A stretch of 64,000 bases of DNA. Origin: Macrosoma leucophasiata (Eukaryota > Arthropoda > Insecta > Lepidoptera > Hedylidae). Both the position numbers and the translations under genes were made by a program. Below, piece by piece: positions 13,701 through 25,700 of the stretch (position 1 is its first letter; each line of letters starts with the position of its first letter). The stretch covers positions 21,931,501 to 21,995,500 of the forward strand of contig JAWQUS010000008.1 in the NCBI GenBank assembly GCA_036365455.1, read 5' to 3'. The notes under the pieces were generated by a model. The model was not told where the DNA came from. It worked only from the letters and a program-made list of their open reading frames with translations, and ran no database searches.

Positions 13701-16700
13701 GGCCAGGCCAAATATTTTCTTCTTTTTATTGATGATGCCAGCCGTATGTCAAATGAATATTTTTTGAAAGAGAAGAATCAGGCATTGCAGTACTTTAAGG
13801 AGTATAAGAAATTGGTGGAAAATCAAACGGGAAACAAAATAAAGATTCTGAGAACAGATAACGGAGGAGAGTTTTGCTCACGAGAAATGGAAAATTATTT
13901 AAAAGAAAAAGGAATTGTTCATCAGAAAACCAACCCGTATACTCCAGAACAGAACGGGCTCTGTGAGCGTTTTAATAGAACAATAGTTGAACGCGCTAAA
14001 TGTTTACTTTTTGAGGCAAAATTAGAAAAACATTTTTGGGCAGAGGCAGTCAGTTCGGCAGTTTACCTAAAAAACAGGTCGCCGGCCTCAGGTCTAGGCA
14101 ATATTACACCATTCGAGAAATGGACAGGCAGAAAACCTGACCTTAGTCATGTAAGGGTATTCGGTAGTCCTGTGATGGTGCATGTACCCAAGAATAAAAG
14201 ACTAAAATGGGACAAGAAAGCTGTCAAGCACATTTTAGTTGGTTACCCAGACAACATAAAAGGGTACAGATTATACAACAAGGAGACTAAACAGATCACA
14301 ACGAGCAGGGATGTTACAATTATGGAAAAAGAGAACAGCCCAGACACTCAGATAGTTGTACAGGAAATTACTGACACACAGGATTCACAATCAGTGGAGG
14401 GAGAAACGGAAGAGGAAAGAACTATTTCAGACCTGAATGATGTTACCTATATTCCGGAAACCTCTAGTTTGAGTTCATTAGAAGACTCATATCATACAGT
14501 GTGTGAAGAAGATGAGATGCTAAGTGCAGAAGAAGTCTCTGAAGTGCCTAGCAAACGCAAAAAGAAACAAGTAGAGAGATATGGCATTTCAAATCTCAGC
14601 TTTGCTGACAAGCAGGAATCTTGGGATGATGAAATCACTTATGAGGAAGCAATGAAGGGGCCTGATAAAGAAATGTGGAAACAGGCAATGGAACAGGAGC
14701 TCACAGCTTTTGAGGAAAACCAAGCTTGGGAATTTGTGGACATTAAAGAGGCAGACAGAGTAGTTCAGTGCAAGTGGGTTTTTAAAAAGAAATTTGAATG
14801 TGATAATAAGGTAAGATTTAGAGCTCGCTTAGTGGCAAAAGGCTTCACCCAGAAGGAAGGTGTGGACTATAGCGCTACCTACTCGCCAGTTCTAAGGTAC
14901 TCAACTTTAAGACTATTATTTGCATTAAGTGTTAAATTAAATTTTAAGGTTACCCATCTTGATGTAACTACTGCATTTTTAAATGGCCGTCTTAGTGAAA
15001 ATGTATACATGCAAGTCCCGCCAAACTTAAAATGTAAAGAGAATACTGTTCTGAAATTAAATCGAGCAATATATGGACTAAAGCAATCTGCCAGAGCTTG
15101 GAATCAGAAACTTAATGACTGTTTACTTGCATTAGGTTATGTAAAATCACAACTAGAACCATGTTTGTATAGTAAAAGGGAAGATAAGGATCAGATTTTT
15201 GTAACAGTGTTTGTTGATGATTTTTTCATATTTACTAATAGTAGCAGAATGGCAGATAAATTAAAAAAAGATTTAATGTCAAACTTCAAAATTAAAGATT
15301 TAGGAAAAGTAAAAAACTGTTTGGGTATGAGGATTCAGATGTATAAAGATGGCAGTATATCATTAGATCAGGAACAATTTGTTAATAATATTTTAAATAA
15401 ATTTAATATGTTGGAATGTAATGGTGTGGATACTCCAATTGAAAATAACTTAAAATTAGATAAATCTAGTAATATTAACAAACAATACCCTTATCAACAG
15501 CTGATAGGGAGTCTAATGTATCTATCTGTTCTAACTCGCCCAGATATCAGTTATAGTGTCAGTTATTTAAGCCAGTTTAATAATTGTTATTCAGCAGTCC
15601 ATTGGAATCATGCAAAACGAATATTAAAATACTTAAAAAGAACTAAGTCGTATGGGCTACTGTATACCAAAGATAATAGCAAATTGGAAGGCTTTGTAGA
15701 TGCTGACTGGGGGTCTAATAATATTGATAGGAAGTCCTATACAGGTTTCTGTTTTAAGCTGTCAGGAGCCGTTATATCTTACGAATGCAAAAAACAGCAA
15801 ACAGTGGCATTGTCAAGTACAGAAAGTGAGTACATGGCAATATCCGAGGCCTGTAAGGAAGCAATATATTTAAGGAACTTGTTGTTTGAAATTGTTGGGT
15901 GTAATTATACAATTATTCTATACAATGATAATCAAGGAGCTCAGAAATTGACAGAAAATCCTTTGTTCCACAGGAGAACAAAACATATAGATATTCGGCA
16001 CCATTTTGTTAGGGAGATTGTTGCCAATAATATTGTTAAAATTATCTATCTGTCAACTTCTGAAATGCCTGCCGACATTTTAACAAAAGGATTAAGTAGT
16101 AATAAACATAACCAATTTGTTAAACAGTTAGGCATTAAAAGCATTGTTTAATGTTTGTAATATATTTTGTTATGTAAGTTTATTGGAGCTGCATCTCTGT
16201 ATTACATGTTTTAGATTGAAGTATTTTTTTTTGTTAATCAGTTTATTTTGATAAGTGGAGGTGTTGAAATAGTATCAAAATGTATATAATCTGTGGACTA
16301 GTCTATGACTTGCTCTATAATACAGTCTATTCGCAACAATTAACGTGTTTCAATATTTTAAGCCCAACTTCAGAAGAAACTACTTTTATTAACATGATAT
16401 TTTGGTGATGGACATTTCTCCTATATATTTTTTCCATAACTGTATCGAAATAGAAGAACAAGAACACAAAAAAAATCCCATACCTCTGTTTCGTTCTGTA
16501 ACTCACTATTCTGAAAAAACTACAATTTAATGCTCTTCCAGTCTATCGATCAACGAAAGAAGATAAAAACACAATATTTTGTATTTTTCCATACAAATAC
16601 AGCGTCAGCAAAATCATTCACTATATAAAGTGCCTTTGTTTTATTCCATTCTAGAGAATTCTTAGAGAATTTGACGTATATCCGTAACATATATTATTAT

Positions 16701-19700
16701 TATAACGTTCATGGTTATCAGCCCATCTTAGACCATAAACTCAACCAATTTGGCCCTGTACTAAATATCACAGACATAACAACTTAGGTCTCAAGGTCTA
16801 TGTTTTTTTTTGTAAATGTCTATAGGCTGCAGTCATCGCTTAACACGCTTGATAACAAGCTGCATGCTCATTTACCTTCCTTGCATATAAAAAATGGACA
16901 AGTATATTAAGTATTGCGATAGTACTTACATCCTACAATGGTTCTTCAAAAATGGTGTCAAGAGTCCTTCCAGGGCTGGCAGCGCGTTGGCAACTACCCT
17001 GATGTTGCAAATGTTCATAGGCGACGGTGACCATTTCATCAGGTGGCCCGTCTGCTTGTCTGACAACTTTCAGACATAAAAAAAAACCCTTTTGTCACCA
17101 GTAAAGCGTATAAATACCTGTAAGGCCGGCGCAGCCTGCAGCGGGTCGGTGAAACATATCATGCACATGTCGTCGGCGTCTTGACGCAACGGACCGGCGC
17201 CGCAACCGTGCAGGCACGGCAGGCACGTCCGCTCGCCGCGCACGCCCCCACACGAGTGACCGCACAATAACACACGCAGGCACGCTTCTTTGCCGTACTC
17301 CTGTACACATCGTTGGTAAATGTAAATGTAACGTTCACTACATATAGTTTGGTCCACACGGCAGCGACTTCAATATTAAAATACTTGAAATCGATTATAT
17401 CTGAACAACCTAGTTTCGGGTTGTACATTTTATCTTGTTACACATTATAGATCAAACTCGGTGCGTGTGGACCTAGCTTAATTAAGGCGCCACCTAGTGG
17501 CATAGTGGTATACTAGTTATATATTATATAACGACTACTATTATATATCTAGTGGACTGCGATAATAATGATGACATGGTTACCTGACATTGTTGATCAG
17601 CACAGATGTTGCCGATGGCCAACAGGCCACTGTTCCCGCGAAGGCCGCAGAAGCGGCAAACGCCGCACAGCGTGGTGGCGGTGGCGGGCGCGGAGGTCCC
17701 GGCGCTGAGGCCCGGCTCCACCGATCGGAACTCCGCCAGACCCTTCAGCGTCCGCCGATCCACGAGCAACAACAACCAAAACAACTTGGCCCGCCCGCAA
17801 CCCTCGTGGATGTCTATGCGGATCGCGCTCTCCTCTTCTTTGCATATCTGAATAACATTAAAATAATAAATAAATAAATACGCTTACAATCACAGCCCCA
17901 AACCTGTGTCGTGGTTGCCGTTGTACACACACAACACATACACAAACACCCAGACCCAAAATGTGTGTGTTTTCGATAGATTACCTATAGAGTGTGACCA
18001 GGGACCGCAGCAGACAAGAGGTAGGACAACGGCCGTTTGCACTTGTTTGAGTATAAACACAAATATCACCTGTCTATGATGCAATCCTGTGTCACAAGTT
18101 CGACACTCAATAACAGCGGTGATAAGCGCGTGGCTCCGCTTATTTTAGTATATTGATAAATTGCGAGGGAGCACAACAGGCAAGGCAACGGCCGGTTCCG
18201 TTTGCTTGAGTATGTAAATAACTTTACGGTTATATATAATAGGTTGGGGAAAAAGTCTTTTCGTATTATAGTATGTATGAACTTGTAATAAAATCTCTTT
18301 GGCTGTAGTATTTGTATCTGGCTGGTTTTGGTATAATTGAAAGATAAAATTTTAAAGAACATAAATTCAAATTAGGCAAATGTGTGATTTTCATTTGTTT
18401 TTCGTACTGTCAAGATGAGTGAATCTAATGAAGAATATCGATACATTTTTAAATTTTACTACAAAAAAGGTAAAAATGCAACGCAAGCCGCGAAAAAAAA
18501 TTGCGATGTTTATGGACCTAGTGCAGTGTCTGTGAGAGTAGCACAAATTTGGTTTAAGCGTTTTCAATCCGGAAATTTTGATGTCAAAGATGCACCTCGC
18601 GCTGGTCGCCTTATTACGGATAAAATGGATGCCATTTTTGAAAAAGTGGAGCAAGATCGACATATTTGTGATTCTTTATTACGACGTAATGAAACCGAAT
18701 CATGTTTGCAGAAGCTGATAACTGGTGATGAAAAATGGATCACGTACGACAAGAACGTGAGAAAAAGGTCGTGGTTAAAGGCCGGTCAGGCTTCACAGAC
18801 TGTGGTGAAACCCGGGTTAACTCGCAATATTCATTATGAGCTATTACCACCAGGCAGGACTATCGATTCTGAACTCTACTGCGAACAACTGATGAGATTA
18901 AAGCAAGAAGTTGAGAGAAAGCGGCCGGAATTGATCAACAGAAAGGGTGTGGTGTTTCATCATGATAACGCTAGACCTCACACATCTATAGCCACTCAGC
19001 AAAAATTAAGAGAGTTTGGCTGGGAGGTGTTAATGCATCCGCCGTATAGTCCTGACCTTGCACCTTCAGATTTCCACCTGTTTCGGTCTCTTCAGAATTC
19101 TTTATGCAATGTTAAGTTAACATTACGAGAGGACTGCCAAATCCACTTGTCGCGGTATTTTGATGAAAAGTCCCAAAATGTTTATAGCAATGGGATCATG
19201 TCCCTACGTACAAGATGGCAAAAGGTTATCGAACAAAATGGTACATACATACTTTAGTTAAATTTAAATAAACTATATTAAAAAATGTTTTGAATTATCT
19301 TAAAAAATGCGAAGAAACTTTTTCCCCAACCTAATATATAGAAAAATAGAAACAGAATTCAAAAAAGCGAAAGAAAACAGAAATAATTATATTCTGAGAG
19401 CCTGCGACGCCCAGACCTTCGTTACATTATAAAACCTGGAAATTCTTCTATATATGTCTCCTATACAGGTATAAGCAAAACCAAAATATACAACCTGGGT
19501 AGCGGTGGCTTTGGCAGGTAACAGGTAGTAAAGGTGAGTAAAATTGTGTTTCACATTTGTGATAGTATAAAACTTAGTTTTCATATATTTTAACTTACAA
19601 TCATATTAGAAACCGCCTCGTCTATCGGCGGACACTTTGGACGGTGGCAACCTCTTGCCATCACATTAGACTGTGAGTCTAATTATTTATAAATCTTCTT

Positions 19701-22700
19701 TCGTCATAAAATCTGACTTTTATATATGTTATTCAGAAAACTATACGAATAATGTTTCCACAATTCCGTCACTTTCGATGGTTCCCCTATCTTCCCAGGC
19801 ACATTGAAGTCTACTCCAGGCGTTTTTTTTTTTTTTTTTTTTTTTTTTAGGTCGGGCTTTGTGTAGGCGGCCTGTCTCGAGACGGCACTAGTCTACTTCA
19901 CCGGGCAATCGGCGAGCGCAGAGGGCGCTCCAGCCTAAAATTTTTAGCGCAACTGCCTAAGGGTGACCCATGCGGGTCCGTGCCTCGGCTTAGGACGTTG
20001 CGGAGAGACATATGAGACATATGCGATTATGGGCGTTGCAACTTTCGCTCTACTCCATTCGGTTGGCGATAACCGGAATGTCATCGGCCTCGCGGGGCCG
20101 GAGATAGGGTCGGGATCAGGGGCGGGCGCGGCGCGAAACGCGTCGGCGCGTTGTATTATTAGCGGTTTGTGCAGTGTGATTCTGTAATCGATTGTTCATT
20201 GCGGCGATGGCCAACGTGGTCTCATCGTCCGGATCTTTTAAGACGTGCCTTGGACGTCTCCTTTTGTCGCGATCAAAAGGAGTGTATATCGCGGCCGCTC
20301 TGACCAGCGGATTCGGGTGGTGACTCGCCCGATCGAAATAGCGAGCTGAAGCTCGCTTCATAAACTGCCGGATGGTAGGCAGGTTAGCATCAATGTGCAA
20401 GTTTTTATTACGTACGTACCAAGGCGCGCCTACGGCTCTACGTAAGAATCGGTTCTGCAAGGTTTGAAGTTTTCGTAATATTGTCTTTTTCGCGTGGGCG
20501 AATACTGGGGACGCGTAACATAAAATGGGCCTTATGCAGGACGTATAGGCACGGAGTTTGTTCCGGGCCGATAGCTTGCTCTTTTTGTTTAAGAGACAAT
20601 GTAGTTGGGACAACACGAATGCAGCCTTTGCGCGCGCTGCTTTTACATGTGCAGCGAAGGACAGATGCCGATCAAGCGTCACTCCTAAGTATTTGATTTT
20701 GTCCGTCCATGGGATGGGCTCGTCAAACATAAGGACTGGGGCTACGTTGGGTCTGGGAGCGCGGTCCCGTATGAAGAGTATGGCAGCGCTCTTGCTAGGA
20801 TTTACCTCTATACGCCAGCGGCGGAACCAAGACTCAAGGTCTTTGGCCGCCGCTTGCAGGGCTTTCCTTATGATCTCTGGCTTTCTGCCAGAGACGTAAA
20901 TAGCGGTGTCGTCAGCGTACATTGCCACCTGAACGCCGTGGCGGACAGGGATATCGCTAGTGTATAGCGTGAACAAGAGGGGGGAGAGTACGGATCCTTG
21001 GGGAACACCGGCTGTTATGGTGTGACGGTTCGAGAGGGTACCCTCGACTCGATATCGAAAGCCTCTGTCCGACAGAAAATCGCGAATGATGTGCACGATT
21101 TGGGTGGGCACTCCGAGAGTGTACAGCTTATATAATAAGCCGTTGTGCCACACGCGGTCGAACGCTTTAGCGATATCGAAGAAGAGGGCTCCCGTCATAA
21201 TCTTTCTATCGAATTTACTGAGTATATGCTCAGTGATTCGATGTACTTGATGGACACAGGAGTGACGAGCACGGAACCCGAACTGTTCGTCCGGGATCAA
21301 GTGCCGCACTCGGGTGAAATCTAAGAGTCGAGCGTACACGACGCGCTCGTAGAGTTTACTTAGAGAACTGAGCAGACTTATCGGCCTGTATGATGAGGCC
21401 TGGTTGCTCGGCTTACCGGGCTTTTTAAACCCGATAATTGTGGCCTCTTTCCACGCGGGTGGAAACATACTATTTTTAAACGCGGCGTTGAGTATCGCAG
21501 CCAAAAGGGCAATGAGCAAAGGGGGGAAGTTTCTAACTGTGCGATTGGAAATGCCGTCCGCACCCGGCGCTTTCCGCACTTTTAGACGCTTGATCAGGTC
21601 TGTCACCTCTGCGACTGTCACAGGTCTGAGAGGATCATCATTATTTTCGCTATTACCGTTAGCGTTTTCATCGACTGGCGTGTCGGGAATGGGACCGGTT
21701 TCGCGCGGGGGGGTTGGCGGTCTCGCGTTCCTACTTTCGACTTCTAAGTTGATCTTGTCTAAATGATCGGCAGCTATCGGCATCGTACTTGGAGAGCATT
21801 GAATCTCGAGTTCGCTCGCCAGGCATTCGGACTTTTCGAAGTCATCGAAGGCTGGCGGTTGGTTAGGGCGAATGAGGGGAGGCATGGATGCCTCGTTTGG
21901 GGATTTGAAGCATTTAAAAAGCCTCCAGTACTCTGTATGAGAGGGATCAAGGTCAGTGAGCTTTTGCTCCCAGCGGTCGTTATAGACTTCCACCTTGCAT
22001 TTCTTGGCCTGACGTTGCCAGTATCGCATGGTGGATTTTCTATCGGCCGTTGGGGCAGAGTAGTAAGCTCTGGTAGTTGCATTCCTTTCCCTCACTATCT
22101 CCCGTACGTGCTCAGGGATAACGGCGTGACTGGGTACAGTCGCGGGTTTTTCCTCTGAGCATCCGTCTACGACAGATTGTACGTGGTTAGTGAGAGTAAG
22201 GATCGCACTATTGACTTCGTCAGTGGTCTCTATCAGGGAGGGGATCGAGTCTAAGTCTGCGGATGTGGTGGCGGCCAACTTGGATCTCACTTGAGACCAG
22301 TCGGTCACCACTCTCATCGGGATGTCGCTACGACCTGTATCAGTGGGACCGCTATGGGGGATAAATTCTATGATAACAGGTCTATGGTCAGAGTCTAGCT
22401 CGTGTAGCACTCGTATAGAGTGTAAACGCAAGTTTACATTCTTTACGAGCGCTAGATCGAGTATGTCGGGTCGTCCCATGTTGTCGTCATAACAATAGTG
22501 GGTGGGTTCGAGTGGCACTAGAATGTCTATAGGTGCTCTGTCAAGATAACGTTCAAGAACTGTCCCTCGTGCATTAGACGAGTTACAGCTCCACATTATG
22601 TGTTTGGCGTTGAGATCTCCTGCCACTATGACGGAGTCGCCAAGCTTAAATAGACGATCTAGGTCGCCTACTAAGAGATCGCGTTGGGGAGATAGATACG

Positions 22701-25700
22701 CCGACACTATAGTGATCGGCTGATGACCGGTCATCGCTAGTAGGCAAACTGAGACTTCAATGTTCTCCAGGTCGTCGGGGGGGGATAGAGGCGTGCAATG
22801 CAGCGTCCTCTTGTAATATATAAGGGTGCCTCCGAAGGCACCGTCTGTACGATCGTTTCGTACTAACCTATAATTGGCCAAGCTTGGGTTACGGCGGGCG
22901 GGTTTTAAAAATGTCTCCTGGATGAGGAAGACATCAATATTTTTATCGCGGAGAAATTCTCCCAGCTCATCGCGGAGGCCTGACATGCCATTGGCGTTAA
23001 AAAACCCTATTCTAAGTGAATAGGGTTTTATCCTGCTAGATAAATTAGTTAAGGGCCGTATGTTCATTTTGGGTTTACCGGGGGGTGTTGTTTATCAGCC
23101 GGTTGACGTCGGCTGCGGCCAGGACCATTTCTACCCTGGCGTTGGGAAGGTGGGGATTTGCTTTAAAGTAGCAGTATCTGTCCAGCAGGGGCTGGAGTTT
23201 GCTCATGTCAAACATGAGCGAAAAAGAGAGTACCTCGCTGATGAGGTCGAGTGGCGCCTGAGGGGGACTCCAGGCGTGCGCGCGATGAATATATTATACA
23301 TGTACGTTGGTGCGAGTGAAATAGCATTATCGGTCCACGGCGATCTCTTTCTGCGCATCAGCTGTCTCGTACTCCGTAATATATATTGTGTAGTGTGAAC
23401 TGTTATAGGTACAGAAACCGTTGAATAATTAATTTGTAATAAAAGTGAGGGAAAATTAATTTTGCTTTCTGAAGAGACATTAAAGAAATGTCAAACTGAC
23501 GTTCCGCTTAGCCCAACGGTGTGAGATGACCGTTTAATTCGAAGGGTCACGGGTTCGATCTCCGCACTGGGAGCAATATTTGTATGGGCTACAGATATTT
23601 GTTTCGGGTCTGAGTGTTTGTGTATGGTTAACGAAGGTCTGGGTTGTCGCAGACTCTTAGAATATTATAACAAGAAACGAGTAATCAGTGCAACCCGATG
23701 GAATGATTATCTTTCGCTCCGATCGGAAGTGCACTGGTGTTGCTGCCGGTTGTCTGCGGATAAGTAGGTCCCGCGCCGCACTCGGGACTTTGCGCCTATT
23801 TTATTTTAATTTATAATTTGTTTTACGGCAATGGATTCAAGTATTTTACGGCCAATCTTCAGTTATATTATATTCTTCATTTCTTAAGATAATATCCATA
23901 TGGAAGATTACGATGATTGAATGGCTCCATATTGAATGGCTCCAGTAAAGTGATGGGAACTTTACTAAGAGTTTTTAGGAAGTTTTAAAGGCAACACGAA
24001 AAATCAATTTTCACTGCATAATATCACTTTCCTACACCCGTGAACGCTATCGAATGCTTTATGATAATAATCACACCATTATTACACATAAAACACGACT
24101 ATGCATAAGTTTTGAAAATCACGCAGCGACATGGCTCTTGCCCGCGTTCTCGCCAAATATGAAAAAGAACTTCTTTTCCGCATAAATGTCGCAGTACCTA
24201 ATGTGCGGGCCACAAATATCAACACAAGTGTCACCTGTCTATGATGCGTCCTGGTGACCCTGTTGAGGTGCAGGAAGCGGTCGCATTCGGCGCACAGCGG
24301 GCCGCATGTTCGACACTCGATGACGGCGGTGGTGAGCGCATCGTCGTGGTTGGCACAGAACCGTCGCGCCTGAGCCTCGTCCTCCGACGCGCGGCTCGCC
24401 TCGCCCGTCGGATTCACTCTGCAATTATATTGGTATTTTAAGCATCATCATTATCCAAAAGACGATAGAAGAAAGACAGAAGAAAAAGAATGATATGAAA
24501 AGTATTATTATTTATTTATTTTATGATGTCACAGCTTGAACAACACCGGTGAATTGAACGGTGAAATCTGAATTGGTGTGGTGTCGTGATGAATTTTAAA
24601 ATATCTTCGTCAATATTACGTTTTTGCTTAACGTTTTCTACTAATAGTTATTGGAAATTGTACAAAGATTCTTAAAGTGAAATTACTTTAAATTTTAAGT
24701 TCACATAATTTATTTCACAATTTTTAGTTTATTCAATCTTTTTTCCCATATCTGTACTTTTCTATTCCATTTAGATTAAACTTTCATAATAATATGATAT
24801 GATAATGATTTCGTACCAAGTAAACATCCGTATTATCGACGCTTAAGAACCAAATCCATCTATCTACAAAAAAACAACTTTTCAGGAGACGAAAAAAACG
24901 TTTAATTTTTTCCACAAATTTATTACGTCTCATAACTAAGGTGGTATTGGTATTGTCTTATAACTTTTTATTTATCGCGAATTTGAGGTTACTGTTTAAA
25001 GAAAATTATTCGTAAGTTGGCCATAACAACAGTGTAGATAGATGGTTTTGGTTCTTAAGCGTCGTTATGTTACTTACAGGTTGATATAGTCGTCCTCGCA
25101 TACACAGAGGGCGGCGAGGGTCATCCACATGGCGGGCGAGGCGACACAGCGCTCCGGAGTGCGATCCGCCTCCTCCGCCTGGGCGATGCCGATCGCGTAT
25201 CGCGCGAGCACCGTGCGCGCCTCTACGCCCCATAGCGCTGAGATTTTATCCTAAACAAATTGAAAACTTTTAAAGGTGGTAGAGCTATGACGGCGCTCGC
25301 GGGCGTAGGCATCACCGCATTACCTAATATACTTGCCGCTAAATGGTAGTGTTCCGCACTATCGTGTTCCGGTCAATGTACGGCCCTGTAATTTCCGGCA
25401 CAGAGGCATAATACCTTTGGCCTCAGAAGTGGTAACGCATCTGCATTTTGACCTCTGGTCTTTCTAGTCTGGTGGGTATCTATCTGCATCTGGCTGCAGT
25501 CATCACTTAACATCAATGTGGACTGCATGCTTGATTTCCACTTTGATGATTAAAAAAAAACTTAAAATCCACTCTGACTCACTCAAAGATATTATTTTGA
25601 CTAAGCATCTTCAATAATCATCTACTAAGAGGATCTCTAATGCTAGTTAAGCAACCGATACAACCAACTTTTCAGTTTATGAAATATGATGATGACTGTA

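Larger units (their letters stand above)
12105..16355 (+). mobile_element. Ty1/Copia LTR retrotransposon, intact and young
   Basis: 4,251-bp element inserted antisense to hiw between exons w36 and w35. Both LTRs are 94 bp and identical by eye, and the 5-bp duplication TTTTA flanks it exactly (12100-12104 and 16356-16360). Primer site, single long gag-pol ORF and a short purine-rich tract (16253-16261) are all present. LTR identity argues for recent insertion. The LTRs are unusually short for Copia. Confidence 0.97.
19823..23266 (-). mobile_element. Jockey-clade LINE, 5'-truncated
   Basis: 3,444 bp in the hiw intron between w33 and w34, same orientation as hiw. A 26-base T run (19823-19848) is its poly-A tail on the minus strand. 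Target duplication ACTCCAGGCG (10 bp) at 19813-19822 and 23267-23276 is exact, so both ends are defined and the 5' end is truncated inside ORF1. Confidence 0.95.

Noticed and set aside
21404..22158. Plus-strand ORFs over the Jockey element
   Set aside because: Antisense shadows of the intact ORF2.
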